A program made the translations under genes and the position numbers. Below the pieces are notes generated by a model, which was not told where the DNA came from, made no database searches, and was given only the letters and a program-made list of their open reading frames with translations. This document shows, one piece after another, positions 19,449 through 31,790 of a DNA stretch of 64,000 bases; position 1 is the stretch's first letter, and each line of letters starts with the position of its first letter. The DNA comes from Persicaria tinctoria (Eukaryota > Streptophyta > Magnoliopsida > Caryophyllales > Polygonaceae): positions 30,899,967 to 30,963,966 of the forward strand of contig JBANSL010000004.1 in NCBI GenBank assembly GCA_037127255.1, written 5' to 3'.

Positions 19449-22400
19449 TCATCCACCTCTAAAAACAAGTCTCGTCCCCGAGACTAAAATCACTCTAAAA
19501 CATGGGGATGAAGTTTTAAATTGGTGAGTCCAAGGATCATGCCATTGATTCTGTAAGCATCCCATAGGGCCCGTATGAGATCCCTACAGTACCCTTGACG
19601 TGATCATAATATTCCCAATTGGTCGTAGGAAGTATGCGATATGGGCCCTTATCACATTCTTACCCCGACTTTTCGGTTATATCATAACTCGAAAAGCAAT
19701 CATAACGTGTCTACTAGGTCTTAGCAAGCATTCTATATGCGCCCCTATAAAATACTTGTATCCACTTCGTGAGTCGTTATAATATAAAACCGGGTTTGAA
19801 AAGTTTCAGAAGGAATTCCGCAATTGAAAAAGATTAGTCTCGAAATCGTTGAAACCCTCGATATCGTTTATTCTTTAAAAACCAGTTATTTTCTTTCTAT
19901 ATCGTTCAAAATCTTCAAATCCGACGTTTAACCAAGAACTTTGCACCAAACAAGTCAAATCCCTTCAACTCAAGATTTTGTCAAAATCTCCCAAAACCAA
20001 ATCAGTTTCCCGCATATCAATCAATCAAATTCAGAAATCAGGAGGTGGAATCATCCACCTCTAAGGGCTAATCCCATATTCTCTTCCTAGTTTCCAGATC
20101 ATGCAACATCATTCACAACTTAACAAGTACTATAACCAAAAGTCACATCAACTCTTACATAAGCATAACACCACAAGTCATCTCACACATGGCAAGTCCC
20201 ACATCATACCATAGTCACAACCCATCACATAGACATAAACTTGCCAACAGGTCTCTAGTAACAAAGGAACAACAAACCTCAACATACTACAAATCATAAG
20301 GTATATCTACATCATACTGAAGGCATCACAAGTGCATAATCGAATGCTCATCACTCATCACGTAAGCACACATGTCCAGAAATGAACGGGTTAGATGTTA
20401 TGGGGTTAGTACGTCAGTACACATCAAATCTCACTATCGCATATCAATAATGCAACACAAGTAGAACATATTCATCACGTCAACATATCAACACAACAAA
20501 GTCATGCTATTAAGATTTAGAAAAAGGAAGATCAAGCAGTATATAAATCATCAAAATGTCAGCATGCTCTGAAAGACATCACCTTAACTCATCACAATAT
20601 CGAATGACAATCATTTAGAAATCATGCACCATTATCTCCTACATCCTAATCATGTTCATACTTAAAGTCATATTTATCATTTACATAACCAATAATCTTG
20701 CTTGTCAACCATATAGTACACATCATGCTTACTACCACATAATAAAACATCATGCTTCCACATAATAGCACATCATTATCCCATAGTTCATACTCATCAT
20801 TACTTCATATATCATATCACAACACATCCTAACATGCTTTTAAACCAATATAACAAGATATCAAAGTATTAATATATCATGGTAACACTTGTCACTACCA
20901 ACTAGATTTTAAGATTGCATATCAACATTTAACTAATTCCATATCAGGTTCGTCATGGTCGTTATCTAACATCACGCCAGCAGATATATATAAATCACAT
21001 AATCAAGAAAATTCTCACATCATCACCACTCAAAATGAAACGCAATCCCCACTTGCCCGTTTCCAATTCCCAAGTCAAGACCCGCCTCATCTCAATTCAC
21101 CCACATCAGCTCAGATTATATCCTCTAAAAGGAGTCACAGTTCATCTCGATACTCCAATCTCGCTCCTCATTCCATCAAGCACTCTCACTAGCCATCCAC
21201 CTCTGAGAATCCAACTCCTATCTGTAACATAACACCCGAGTACCCTCTCATACTATATCCTCACTTCTCTTAAGGCCATTTCTTACACCTCCCACACTTC
21301 CCAAGATATCACCAGCACCATGCCCTGCTACCCGAATCTCCTCTAGCAATTCCTCGATCACCGCCTAGGCGACCTATTGCCAACCATATCCCCACCCAAG
21401 TTTCACCTAAAACCTCATCGGAACCACCAAGAATTTCCTCTCATAAATCCCAAAACTCACTTGGTCTTACCCACGCCAACACCCCTCTCTCGCGACTTAC
21501 CTCATAATATCATCGATCATCCTAACCACTCAAGCTCTTTCGCCACTCTTCTACCATTTTTCAAGATAATCTCCCAAACAAGTTCAAAGAATAAGCAATC
21601 ATTGACATTATTACACATAAGGACCACATCATATCAACTAGCATTTATAGCATCATGGGTTCATCATCAATTATTGCAACTATGTCAACAAGTCCCAATG
21701 TACCGGCATGCTTAATAGTTATCGCAAAACATCATATACGAGCATAGTCAATTCAATCTAGCAAGTTTCATCATAACCTTATCAATTAACAATTCAGGTT
21801 CTCAGAAATTGCAGTTCACATTTTCAAGTAACGGAATTTAGATCATGCTTAGCAACTCAGAGTGTCATCGCATTAGGACATAATGGCACGATAAAACTAT
21901 ACGGCATCGAATCGTATCATCATAGACAATGGATAATTAGGCAATATTCATCACTAAGCCATCACATCAACACATAATTTCATCATCAAGTCAGTACAAT
22001 GTCATCATCAAGTCAGCACATCAACACGGAAGTCTCATCGTTAGGTCAGTGCAATATCGTCGTCAACAAATTCTAAAGGGTTAGCAATCCAAACAGATAA
22101 CACTCCCGCTTGCAAGTCATATTGTACACAATAACCGTAATTCTTGATGCAAGCCCGTTCTGCCTACATCATAGATCCTGAGGCTCGTGGGTTAGGGGCC
22201 CACGCTTCTGCTGCGCCGCTCTATCGTCGTCCCACCTTTCGTGCTCTTTCCCGTGCGGTCGCTCATCCAAGTATCGCAGAGGAGTCTAAGTTAGCAGAGA
22301 TAGGGGAGTGACATGGACGGGAAACCCAATGTTCACTTCGGAATAAATACAACCAAGGCTAAAAGGATGACAATACTGGAGAAGAGACTCTGACCCGAGA

Positions 22401-25071
22401 ATAGCAACGATGCCCTTATGAAAGTCTATTAGGTTACAGTCGCGACAAACAATTACGAATTCACCATGGAGCACATCAGTCACATTAATCCACACTAACA
22501 TGTACCTATCTAAAGGGGATCGACATACATATTCATTACAAAACACATAATCGAATTCTACACGGATGCATGTGAGATAAGCTAACAGTTTATTATTACA
22601 TGGAAGCAAGGATGCCTAACAACTTCAAGCAAGGTATGCAGAACTAGTAATGATCATGCAAGATTCAAAGTTATGCGGTATTTAATGAGGATGACAAATA
22701 TCATGTATATGAACAATGCAAGAGCATGGTACACACATCAACAATTGAATTCAAACATAGCATGACGAGGTATATCATAGCAAACAGATTAAGCATCACG
22801 CGAGAACATATAAGAGCATCATAGTAACTATCTCATCTTAACACACTGGTCATATAATAGGTCAAGCATGACACGTAATCATACGACGAGATACGTTTAG
22901 AAAGCAAATGTCCTACATGATACTAGCAACACATGATGTGATACAAGGATTACAAGCACAGTCAAGAGTCATTAAAAAGGGGTTAACAGGATGTTCACGA
23001 AACACAAGGAATCGTCAAAAGTAACAAGAAGGACATCATGGGCAACATATTATAATCATGCTAAGAACGAACCATCATATGACACATATAAATGTACAAT
23101 AGTTTATCACATTATAGAACAAGTACAACATGTAATCATTTAGCGAGTCATAATGGAAATCATAAGCCTTACAGGACACTACTGGCATATATCGAACACG
23201 AGAACAATCAAGGTAATTCGACCAAATTCATCCTAACATTCATGTGTTATGCGTATGTAAAATCATGGTATAGCGTGGTGTGTGATCATGCGATGTGCCA
23301 AGTCTTACATTAAGGTAAGTGTGAGATGATAAAACAGAGTAATAGGGAATCACTACCAAGAGGTAACATGTAAGCATGCCAAGATAACCATCACGGAAAG
23401 AAAGTCGCTCATCGAATTCAACATCAGTCTAATCATGAGTAAAACACCTAAGAAGATATGAAAAAGGAGAATCACACTATCAGGGACCAAGCTCAAGAGA
23501 AAATCAGCAACAACGTAGGCAAGATACAAGTTCGCACAAGTCACAACCGAGGATCCTTCATGATGCTAAAAGCTCAATATAACGTGCGATACATTCATGC
23601 AACTAATCATGGCGACGCGTAAGAAATCACTCAATCATATTCCACGATATAGAAGCATGAGAAGAGTTAAATGATGCATAATACGAGTCTAAGTAATGGG
23701 CAATATGATTAGAATACGGGGCATGAGTGCGGATCAACACATACTGGGATGAAACATGCATTTTCCAAGACTCATTTACACCAACATAATCCCAATTCAG
23801 TGCAAGTATCACACAACAGTATAAATTGCAGAGTAAGCAACAATAATTAACCTGATGTATTCATAACAAACGGCCATGCTATTGATTCTTGTCTCAAAAG
23901 GGATAATAGGCATTGACACGTCATCATCCAACATGCTAAGATGATCATCTATCAACATTCATACAAAGAGGAATTGATCACACTATCATGAACCTAATTC
24001 AAGAGGAGATAACGATCACGTAGGTTCATATCATGTGGTTCATGCTTCCAATTGATCATACGGTCAACAAGCTAGGTGAACATGCTATAACAACAAACAG
24101 TCATGATATAAGGCAAGACACAACACGAGACTTGAGCAAGGTAGCTAACACAACATGAAATTAAACAATAAAACCATGACAGAAGGCAAGAAATAACATG
24201 AGAAGCTTCTTAGTGATGATCATTGGCAAGGTACATGCGGGGATTATAAAATCATGTCATGCAATTCAGAGAGAGTCACCATTACAACCGAACAGAGATC
24301 CCTAAGGGCAACCATTGACTTTTCCCGACTGACTTATCACCCCTCTTTCTCGTGGGACTCTAGTATGATTCTTTGTGGTAAGAAAACACTGGTTGATCAT
24401 CATAAAAATCAAGAAAGACAGCCCCATGACACCTTACTTTTGACTCAAAATGCCATCAAGAACCACCTTTCAATACTCACGCAGACAACCTTCATACCCA
24501 TACATGATTCCGACATAATTTGTTTACCAACCCGATTCCCCGTGGAAGACACTGACGGACGGGAAAAAGACTCGATAGAACCGTCGAAGGGTTAACAACA
24601 TAGTGGAAGGGGTTGTTTCACACTAGCTGGGTTTGACCATACAAAACAAGGGTACTCCCACTATCCCGTTTACACTGATTAGTCAATACACATTTAATTG
24701 TTAGGCATACCAATCAGACTTTAGCATATCAAGCACTCAACATAGAATCAGTCAATAACACTCATAATGATCTCCTTAGAGCCTCCCAACCCATCTGTAA
24801 AGAACAAGCTGGTATTTTGCCTACCCATTCCCGACTGCACCCAATGGGGTGGTCTAACGCCTTTACTACCCTCTCGTTCCCCGTTTGGTTGGTTTTCCTC
24901 TTTTATTACAAATCAAGTTCGTTACTTAGTCCGATTTGGGTCAGGCATCTTATGTTCATTTTGCCCCTTTAAATCCTTTTCAAAAGCCTTTGAAATTTGT
25001 GGGCGATTTTCAAAACATACACTCGACCCTTGTGTACCCGAATTGCACAACCTCAGCTCTGATACCATCTT
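19449..25071 (-). other. Non-coding internal domain of the LARD-like element
   Basis: 5623 bp with no protein domain on either strand. Much of it is low-complexity catcac/aacatc-rich sequence with many near-repeats of tcatcac and acatcatac. The longest frames (up to 146 codons) show no recognisable family. The primer site is at its right end and the purine tract at its left end. Confidence 0.75.
25056..25067 (-). promoter_or_regulatory. Primer binding site (tRNA-Met type)
   Basis: The complement reads TGGTATCAGAGC, the standard initiator-tRNA-Met priming sequence of plant retrotransposons, 4 bp from the LTR edge at 25072. It fixes the element's orientation as -. Confidence 0.9.
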
Positions 25072-28000
25072 TGTAACGGCCCAGAATTATGATTTCCGGG
25101 TTACGTTTCAAGGGATAAAACCCCTTGTTCGGATCTTGCAATCCAGGTACGGGTCGAGGTTTCAAACTCATTTTAAGATTAGTAGAAAGAGGGATTTCAA
25201 ACCCTAAAAACATCGAAGGGCCGTTGAGTACCCTTAACCTGTCCTAAGACTATGTCGCGGAATCCATTGCAAACGGAAGTAAGGTGAAAGCAAGGTAAAG
25301 ATACAAGTGTCATGGCAGAGCCGGTCAAAACCAATTCATGAGTGTGTAATTACCATTTTACTAAATTAGGATATTAGCCAGCTTCTTCGATTCGCCAAAA
25401 GGGAACCCCGTCATATAAACATCGAGCACTCAAATCTGCAGAAAATACCTTTAAAAGAAGAACGGGGAAAGGAGTCAGATCGAGCCACTCATGCGGGACC
25501 GGCAGTCCTCGCTGAGGCCACATAGTATGTGCTATACCTAATAAAGATGCTCTAATGCAGTACGAAAGTCAAACACACTAGCATGCTCCTAGTTCATAAT
25601 AATGTGCAGAAATACTGTAAAGGGCCCAAGACAATGCCAAATGGCATATCCCTCTCCTACCTCCACCCCCTTCCGATAGGGCGGAGACTGGCCAGCTCGT
25701 GAATGCATTCCATCATAATCGGGGGGCACGCATGCCTAACCCGCTCCACAATAAAGCCCGCAGGCATCTCATAATATAAGGAAGTTCATGACTCGATTGA
25801 CTCAGGGTACCCGATGAGGCTGGGCTACTCTATGACCCTAGCAAAGACTCTAGGACTATCACAGATAACGGCCGTTCTGTTTCAAATACATAAAGTAAGC
25901 AGATGCTCATTCAATTAGTGCAACCTAAACATGATACTACATGGCATGCTTTTATGCATATGCAACACCTAACATAAAATGCAACAACAGGCATGAATGT
26001 CCAGCCTGAGTAAGCCCCCTAAGGAACTTACCTGAAAATGCAGAACAGCAAAATAACGCAAGCAAGGGCCCAAATGCGAGTCCAAAAGCAATCCAACCGT
26101 AATACACACCTGTCATCAAGCCATTTCCATAAGCTACCAGACCAACATTTTCACACACATGAACCCAAGTTCTCAACATGCTCAAAATCAACCGATAGTG
26201 AAATCGTTTTCCAAAACCTTTCCGATATAATCAACATCAACCAAAGTTATTTACTTCTAATCAAACCCATTGATAAAATCGTACCAACCATATTTCCAAA
26301 CTTTCTTCTCAAAACCAACATCATTAAACCAAGACAAGAATCCCGACATTAACATTTAAACCTTAAGACCAATACTTCAAAATCATATTACAGAACAATT
26401 CCGGCATTTTATTTCAAAATCATTATATAACAAAGCCCGATATTTAGTCACCACAATAATTTTATAAATTCAGGTTTCATAAATTTATTTTCATAAATTC
26501 AGGTTTATCATAACAAAGTATTAATGATCATAATAATTAAATACCATCATATATTTTAACATATACGTATAATTATCATCAACCACATTTTATAAAGCAT
26601 GCTAAGAATTAAAGAACAAAACCAACAGGCCCAAAATACAACCCGGAAAGAAAAGGCCCAACTCTCAAACCCGGATCCACAAATTCTGATGAAGTGACCC
26701 GGATACTGAACCCGACCCGAGCCCAAATGAAAACAAGGAAAGAAGGAACCCGAATAATTAGGCCCATAAACCCAACTGTTAAATGAATCCATCTCCTTCC
26801 CTAAATGAACAGAGGTCAGCAATGACGGCACCAAAAAGGACGAAGGAAACCCAAACTCCGGCGGCGCCTTTCCCGACTCCAACTCTCCCCATCCCAACCG
26901 ACACAAAATTTTGATCACCCAGGACCCGAAGAACTTGAACGCAATAAGAGGAAAGAGAGAAGATGACTCACCGAGAGTTTCGAGAAGTCCGACTCCGGGG
27001 ACGCTCCGAGGCGGAACTGAGCTCCGATGATGAAGGATCCGCGTCGCCTTGGACATAGAAGAGGAGAGGAATGAGTAAAGGTGGATTTTTATTCTTCTAG
27101 AATTGAAAACGAGACGAAATCGGAAATCGAACTGGATTTATGGGAGAGCAGATGAGGAGGTGGGCTTGCGGCTTCGACGGCTCCGGTGGCTACCGTTGGA
27201 CTCGACGGAGAGGAGGAATGGAACAGAGGTTGGGAAGCGCTTGAGGATGCGCCTGGAATGGCCCCGGAAGGCGCTCTGTTGCTGGCGGTTTCCTTCGAAA
27301 ATAGAGAACGAGGGAGGAGTACTGGTGAAGCGCGAGGAAGAACGAGAGGGTGAAGCATGGCGAGGGGGTGCAGCAGCAAGGCCTGGGCAGGGCGGCGACG
27401 GAGGCAAGGCGTCGGATCTCGCGGTACTGTTGCTGCTGCTCGATTAGGCCATCCGGGGAGCTCGAGTTGTTTGCTACAGCGGATTCTGAAGAAACGAAGG
27501 AAGGAGGAAGTAGAGGGGAGGAAGAGGTCTGTCTTTTGTGGGTTTTGAAGGCGAGGAACAAGTTGAAAGCAGGAGCTGAGTTTGTTTGTTTGGAAGAAAT
27601 ACAAATGAAGAGGGTGTACAGGCTTGGCGTGGTGGGTTTGCTGGATCCAAATAGAGAAGAGGAAATTGTGAGGGGGGGGGGGGGACCAATTTTGGATAAG
27701 TGTTGCTGTTGAGGGGTTGTAGTCTTGTGGGGTGGGTGGTTCTGTTGCATCAGATGAAGAAGAAGACAAGGAGAGTGCACTGCTGGCTGGCAACGTGAGA
27801 GAGAGAAGGAAGGAAAATAAAAGAAAAGAAGGAATTTATTTGGTCCCAAATCCCAATCCATAAAACGTAAAAGAAAATACCCGACATTTAAATTCGAAAC
27901 CCGTTAATCCCGACATTAACGGAATAAATTAAAATTTCCAATCAACTTTTACAACTTATTTAAAATGATCAAAATCAAATTAAACTCTCGACTTCAGAGC

Positions 28001-28177
28001 TCAAAAGCGGAATTAAAATCCGTCAAAATTCAATATCTCAAACGATGTCGGAGTGACTTTAAAATCAAACTTGTGCTCGATAACGTGTTTTCTCCCATTT
28101 TTACAAATTAAATGGAATAATAATATATCTATTTAAATAATATTAAAATAATACAGAAAATATTTTCGGCCTTTACA
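25072..28177 (-). repeat. Full 5' LTR of the LARD-like element (3106 bp)
   Basis: TGTAACGGCCC...GGCCTTTACA with only scattered differences from the solo LTR (for example tttcaaa/ttgcaaa at 14918/25266 and cacgg/catgg at 14964/25313). The right flank AACTC differs by one base from the ACCTC duplication. Confidence 0.9.
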
Positions 28178-28182
28178 AACTC

Positions 28183-30783
28183 GCCGTTTCTTTCTTGGCT
28201 ACGCTGCTGGGTGCGACGCTCTTCATCGACAAGTCCCAGAGCCGCGTACACTTCTCGTTGTTCGGGCTAGTTTGGGATTTTCCGCACACCGGGAGACTAG
28301 CTTGGGGAGCAGGAGTGCTTGCCTTCCTTTACCGGGGATTAGGGGAGGCCACGAGAGGCGATGCGAGAGGCCTACGTGGGTGTGCTGCACTGTTGCAGGT
28401 AACACATTTCTTTAATACTATAAATACGTTCCTCTGATAGTGATTTACATTTAATAAGTGGTCTAATGGTTTATAATTTTCAGGCATGGATCTGGTCGTA
28501 CTTCCCTTGTTTTGCGGGGCCTCTTCGCTCGGACAGGGATGCATTTGCTGGTGATCCCCGATACATGGCACGGTTCGACCCGTCGACGGCCGATAAGAGG
28601 GGGAACGACAGGACGAGGCGCAAGAAGGAGAAGAAGCTTCGAGCACAGCTTGAGCGCATGACCATCGATTAGGTAACCTGTTTATCACTTTCTTTGATTT
28701 TAACTACATATGTCGAGTAAGATTGTTTCCTGGCGGAGGGGAAACCTGTCGTTGATTCCGCCAAAGAAAACTCAAACCTAAAACTAGTATAGTAATAAGT
28801 AAGAGGTCGATCCCACAGGGAAATTTATAAACTCAAGCGTGATTTCTATGCTGATTAAAGTAGCCAAAGAGGGGGGTTTTTAATGTGAAAGGTCCGCCTT
28901 TTATCAAAGCGGATTAAACAAAGCAAAGTAAAGGAATTGGTTTTAGACAATTTAGGGAAAGCAATTCCACCTACAATTTTCCACTTTATTGGATTGAAGC
29001 GATCCTTGTAACTTCTTCTCGTCCTATTGTGTTTCCTATGAATGCCCTTGTCCCGACCTAATATAGTTACTAGTCCAACCAGTCCTAGCAACCCTTATCA
29101 ATCGAACAGTCCCTAAAGAAGGATTTAACCCAATTGATAGCTTTAAGTTCAGAGATTAGCCAAGGTATTTGCAGTCCCTAAAAAAGGATTTAACAACACA
29201 TTCAACTTCCTACTTATTCAATTAGTTCAACCAGCCCTAAAGGAATAAGTTTGCCACTTAGGTTAAGGTTCACAACCAGGAATCTACAAAACCTTAGCGA
29301 TTGAATTGATTCTACCAAGTTGATCAGTCAAGATAGAACAAAACAATAATCAATCAAGCACAAAGAAGTTGAAGCATTCACAAATAGGAAACTAGGAGCG
29401 AGAATTAGAAACTCACAATCAATCCGAATAAAGCTTCAAATTACAGGCAGAATAGATGAGTTTAGTTCCTCATGGAAGACATTGCTCAAATTCTCTAAAG
29501 AGTCTAATGAATGGAAGAATAGAATGAATCCTAAGAATGATGAAGAAAAATAACATAAAAAGCCTAATTAAAACATCCCAAAGTCGGCCTCCAAACACAT
29601 AGTCAAAAACTAGGGTTTTCCAAAAAGCGGATCCGCGCTGTCCGTACGTGCGGCGGCCGCCGCAAGGGCTGCGGCGCCCGCCGCAACTGCCTTGTCAGCT
29701 ACCCGCTGCGGCGGGCACTGCGGCGGCCGAGGCACTAGCTGCGGCGCCCGCCGCAGGTAGCTTTGCCGTGGTCTTGGCTCCTTTCTGCGGGCTTTTCTTC
29801 TCGTCTTGCCTTGCTTCTTTCTTCCTTGTTCCTTTCCATTCATCTTGTGTTCCTCTTCGAGACATTGCATCTCCCCAAGTGTGTTCTGATTCGATCTGCG
29901 AGATAAACACAAAATTGCGCAGAATCCGAACTTTTCTAAAATAAACACAAGATGCAAATTAACAATAAAGCAAGCAAGAAATGCAACCTAAACTAAACTA
30001 AAACTATCTATAATGCCTATCTAAAATATGCATTATCATTTCCCTTCTATCATTTTCTGAACATAGGTCGAGTGGATGCCTTTCAACCGAGACTTGGATT
30101 TCGCTGGTCAGTTTCGCTCTTCCACCTATCAAGGCACCCTCAGATTCTGTGGCATCTTTGAGCCGTACATGCCAGACAGGGTGCTCCGACAGTTCGGTCG
30201 CGTGCAGGAGCAGTCATTGGCCGTCATCCCTCCGTCCTTCGTGCAACGCCCGTTTCGCCTGCAGAGGCATTACATCTTGACGTTCGACATGCAGCACCAC
30301 CGTTGGGCAGATCAGGACGATGAGAGATTCTACCCTGTCACCGGTCACAGGAGGACGCTCGAGAGCTGTCAGGGAGGCGTCACAGCTGACTACCTCGCTT
30401 GGTTCCAGTCGCAGAGTCGAGGTCAAGTGTTGCCCACGAAAGTGGTATTACCTGGTGCTTCTCCGACTGCGCCTACCCACCCAGACGACGACATCGGACC
30501 AGATGGGGATGGGGATGAGGTTGATGCTGAGACTGCTGCTCGCCAGGCCCGGGTCGACGAGATGACCCATGCCATTCAGGGATTGGTCGGGCATCCCCAG
30601 CTAGACCAGATGTATGAGCATTTCATGGGCTACATTCGATCTCTGTTTATAACATACATTTCGATGGTTTGTGTCGGTATGCTATATTTGTGTATTTCGT
30701 ATTGTTTGCGTTATTATTTTCGATGGTTTCTACCCGATCACCACAACAAACAATCACATGCAAACGCTTCACTTCATAGATAA
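28183..30783 (+). pseudogene. Plant mobile domain gene, copy 2
   Basis: It has the same exons as copy 1: TLLGATLFIDKSQ...CAALLQ to 28398, AWIWSYFPCF... 28494-28672, and VEWMPFNRDLDFAGQF... 30067-30783. The last exon runs further than copy 1, adding an acidic linker (DDDIGPDGDGDEVD) and MTHAIQGLVGHPQLDQMYEH. Exon 2 now ends in TAG (28670-28672) where copy 1 has CAG before the same GTAACC donor. Intron 2 is interrupted by a 1.3-kb solo LTR (28731-30038). The 5' exon is cut off by the LARD LTR. The two copies are very similar, so their duplication is recent. Confidence 0.78.
28731..30038. mobile_element. Solo LTR (1308 bp) in a PMD intron
   Basis: TGGCGGAGGG...GCATTATCA with TG..CA ends and a perfect 5-bp duplication TTTCC (28726-28730 and 30039-30043). 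The empty site is preserved in PMD copy 1 at 18371-18385 (gattgtttcccttctatc). It contains gtcgatcccacagggaa (28808) and a GC-rich block of gcggc(g)gc(c)cgc repeats at 29645-29760. There is no coding domain. Confidence 0.88.
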
Positions 30784-30941
30784 CGATCAGATTTCACATC
30801 GAGGCATTACTAAAACTAACAAATTACATACATCGAGGCATTACTAAAACTAACAAATTACATATTTCGAGGCATTACCACAACTAACAAATACAACATC
30901 GATAACAACATAATTTTTTCTTGATATCGACCATGCTATTC

Positions 30942-31364
30942 TTAGTTCGTCTTCGGAATTATTTTAATCTTTAACTCGTTGAATGGAAAGGTGGCGACCT
31001 CTTTATTTGCTTCCCTCACAATTATCCCTGCCGTTTGAGCCACGTCAACGTGGTCACATCTGTTTACATCGGCGAAGAATGACCGGATATGTTGAAGTAG
31101 AAGATCACCAACCTTCCACTCGTAGGCTCCACGAATGCCGGGATGAAAATCATTGCACTCCAGACACCCGACCCGCAAGGGTGTAGAAATGTGATTCTCT
31201 TTTTCACAAACGACCTGAAACAGCGCGCATGGATGCATGCCTCTGTATTCTGGACTGCTACAAGCACATTTGGACTCCTCCGGGGGCATTGGGTACCGAA
31301 CCCTTTCGATTGCATAATCAATTCTGCCCGTTGAGCCTACTACTCCAAATGTAACCGGCTCCAT
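30942..31364 (-). CDS. Small Cys/His-rich element-encoded protein, copy 3 (intact)
   Basis: 140 residues from MEPVTFGVVGSTGRIDYAI. It carries YPMPPEE, then C33, C35, C46 and C53 in the same CxC-x4-YR-x3-PC-x-LF-x-V-x-C pattern as copy 1; a second small pair GCLEC; and a C-terminal segment QHIRSFFADV, GIIVREANKE and FNELKIKI matching copies 1 and 2. This is the only copy with a clean start, no stop and a complete promoter. A TATA box lies 72 bp upstream and array 4 immediately beyond. It faces away from RNR1. Biochemical role unknown; Cys spacing suggests metal binding, and association with the arrays suggests an element-specific regulatory role (inference). Confidence 0.68.
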   Translation of the reverse strand: MEPVTFGVVGSTGRIDYAIERVRYPMPPEESKCACSSPEYRGMHPCALFQVVCEKENHISTPLRVGCLECNDFHPGIRGAYEWKVGDLLLQHIRSFFADVNRCDHVDVAQTAGIIVREANKEVATFPFNELKIKIIPKTN

Positions 31365-31435
31365 GGAAGGATTGAAAATGTGGAAGGAATGAGAATGTGG
31401 AATTGTTGTGTTGAGTTATTCAAGGTCCTCATTCC

Positions 31436-31443
31436 CTTTTATA
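31436..31443 (-). promoter_or_regulatory. TATA box for Cys/His copy 3
   Basis: The complement reads TATAAAAG, the same octamer and nearly the same distance to the ATG (72 bp) as in copy 2 (68 bp). Confidence 0.55.
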
Positions 31444-31471
31444 GGAGTGGTTGGTTACCTAGGAGTAGTCA

Positions 31472-31790
31472 CAACGTCAGATCTGACGTTGTGACAACGC
31501 CGAATCCGACGTTTCTAAGCCCGCCCCTAGTTTGCCTCTGGGGATTTGGAGGTAGCAGCAACGTTAAATTTAACGTTGTGGCAACGTTCAAATAAATGTT
31601 GCTAAGCCCGACGGAGCCCGTTGGGATCCAGGGTACAACGTCCGATCCGACGTTGCAAAAACGTCCGACCCAACGTTGTTACAACGTCGGATCCCCTTCA
31701 CTTGGGCAATTTCCTCAACAAATGAAACGTCAAATTGGACGTTTTGGCAACGTCTAATCCAACGTTGCTGTAACGTCCAATTCAACGTGT
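31472..31790. repeat. CAACGT-N8-ACGTTG array 4 (right terminus)
   Basis: Seventeen ACGT cores lie in about 320 bp, including CAACGT-cagatctg-ACGTTG and CAACGT-taaattta-ACGTTG. It ends 26 bp inside the right end of the element, so it lies between Cys/His copy 3 and the RNR1 promoter, about 400-715 bp upstream of the RNR1 start codon. Confidence 0.9.

Larger units (their letters stand above)
18781..28177 (-). mobile_element. LARD-like LTR retrotransposon, 3' LTR truncated, no coding capacity
   Basis: On the - strand: 5' LTR 28177-25072, then the primer binding site, an internal region of 5.6 kb, a purine tract (TTTTTAGAGGTGGATGA at 19465-19449), and a 3' LTR 19448-18781 cut off at its 3' end. 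The internal region has only short scattered frames and no gag, protease, RT or integrase. Long LTRs with a non-coding interior are the definition of LARD elements, which rely on proteins from autonomous relatives. Confidence 0.82.

Noticed and set aside
19600..25207. Short frames in the LARD interior (up to 146 codons)
   Set aside because: No gag, protease, RT, RNase H or integrase motif in any; frame lengths are as expected by chance, and the last one runs into the LTR.
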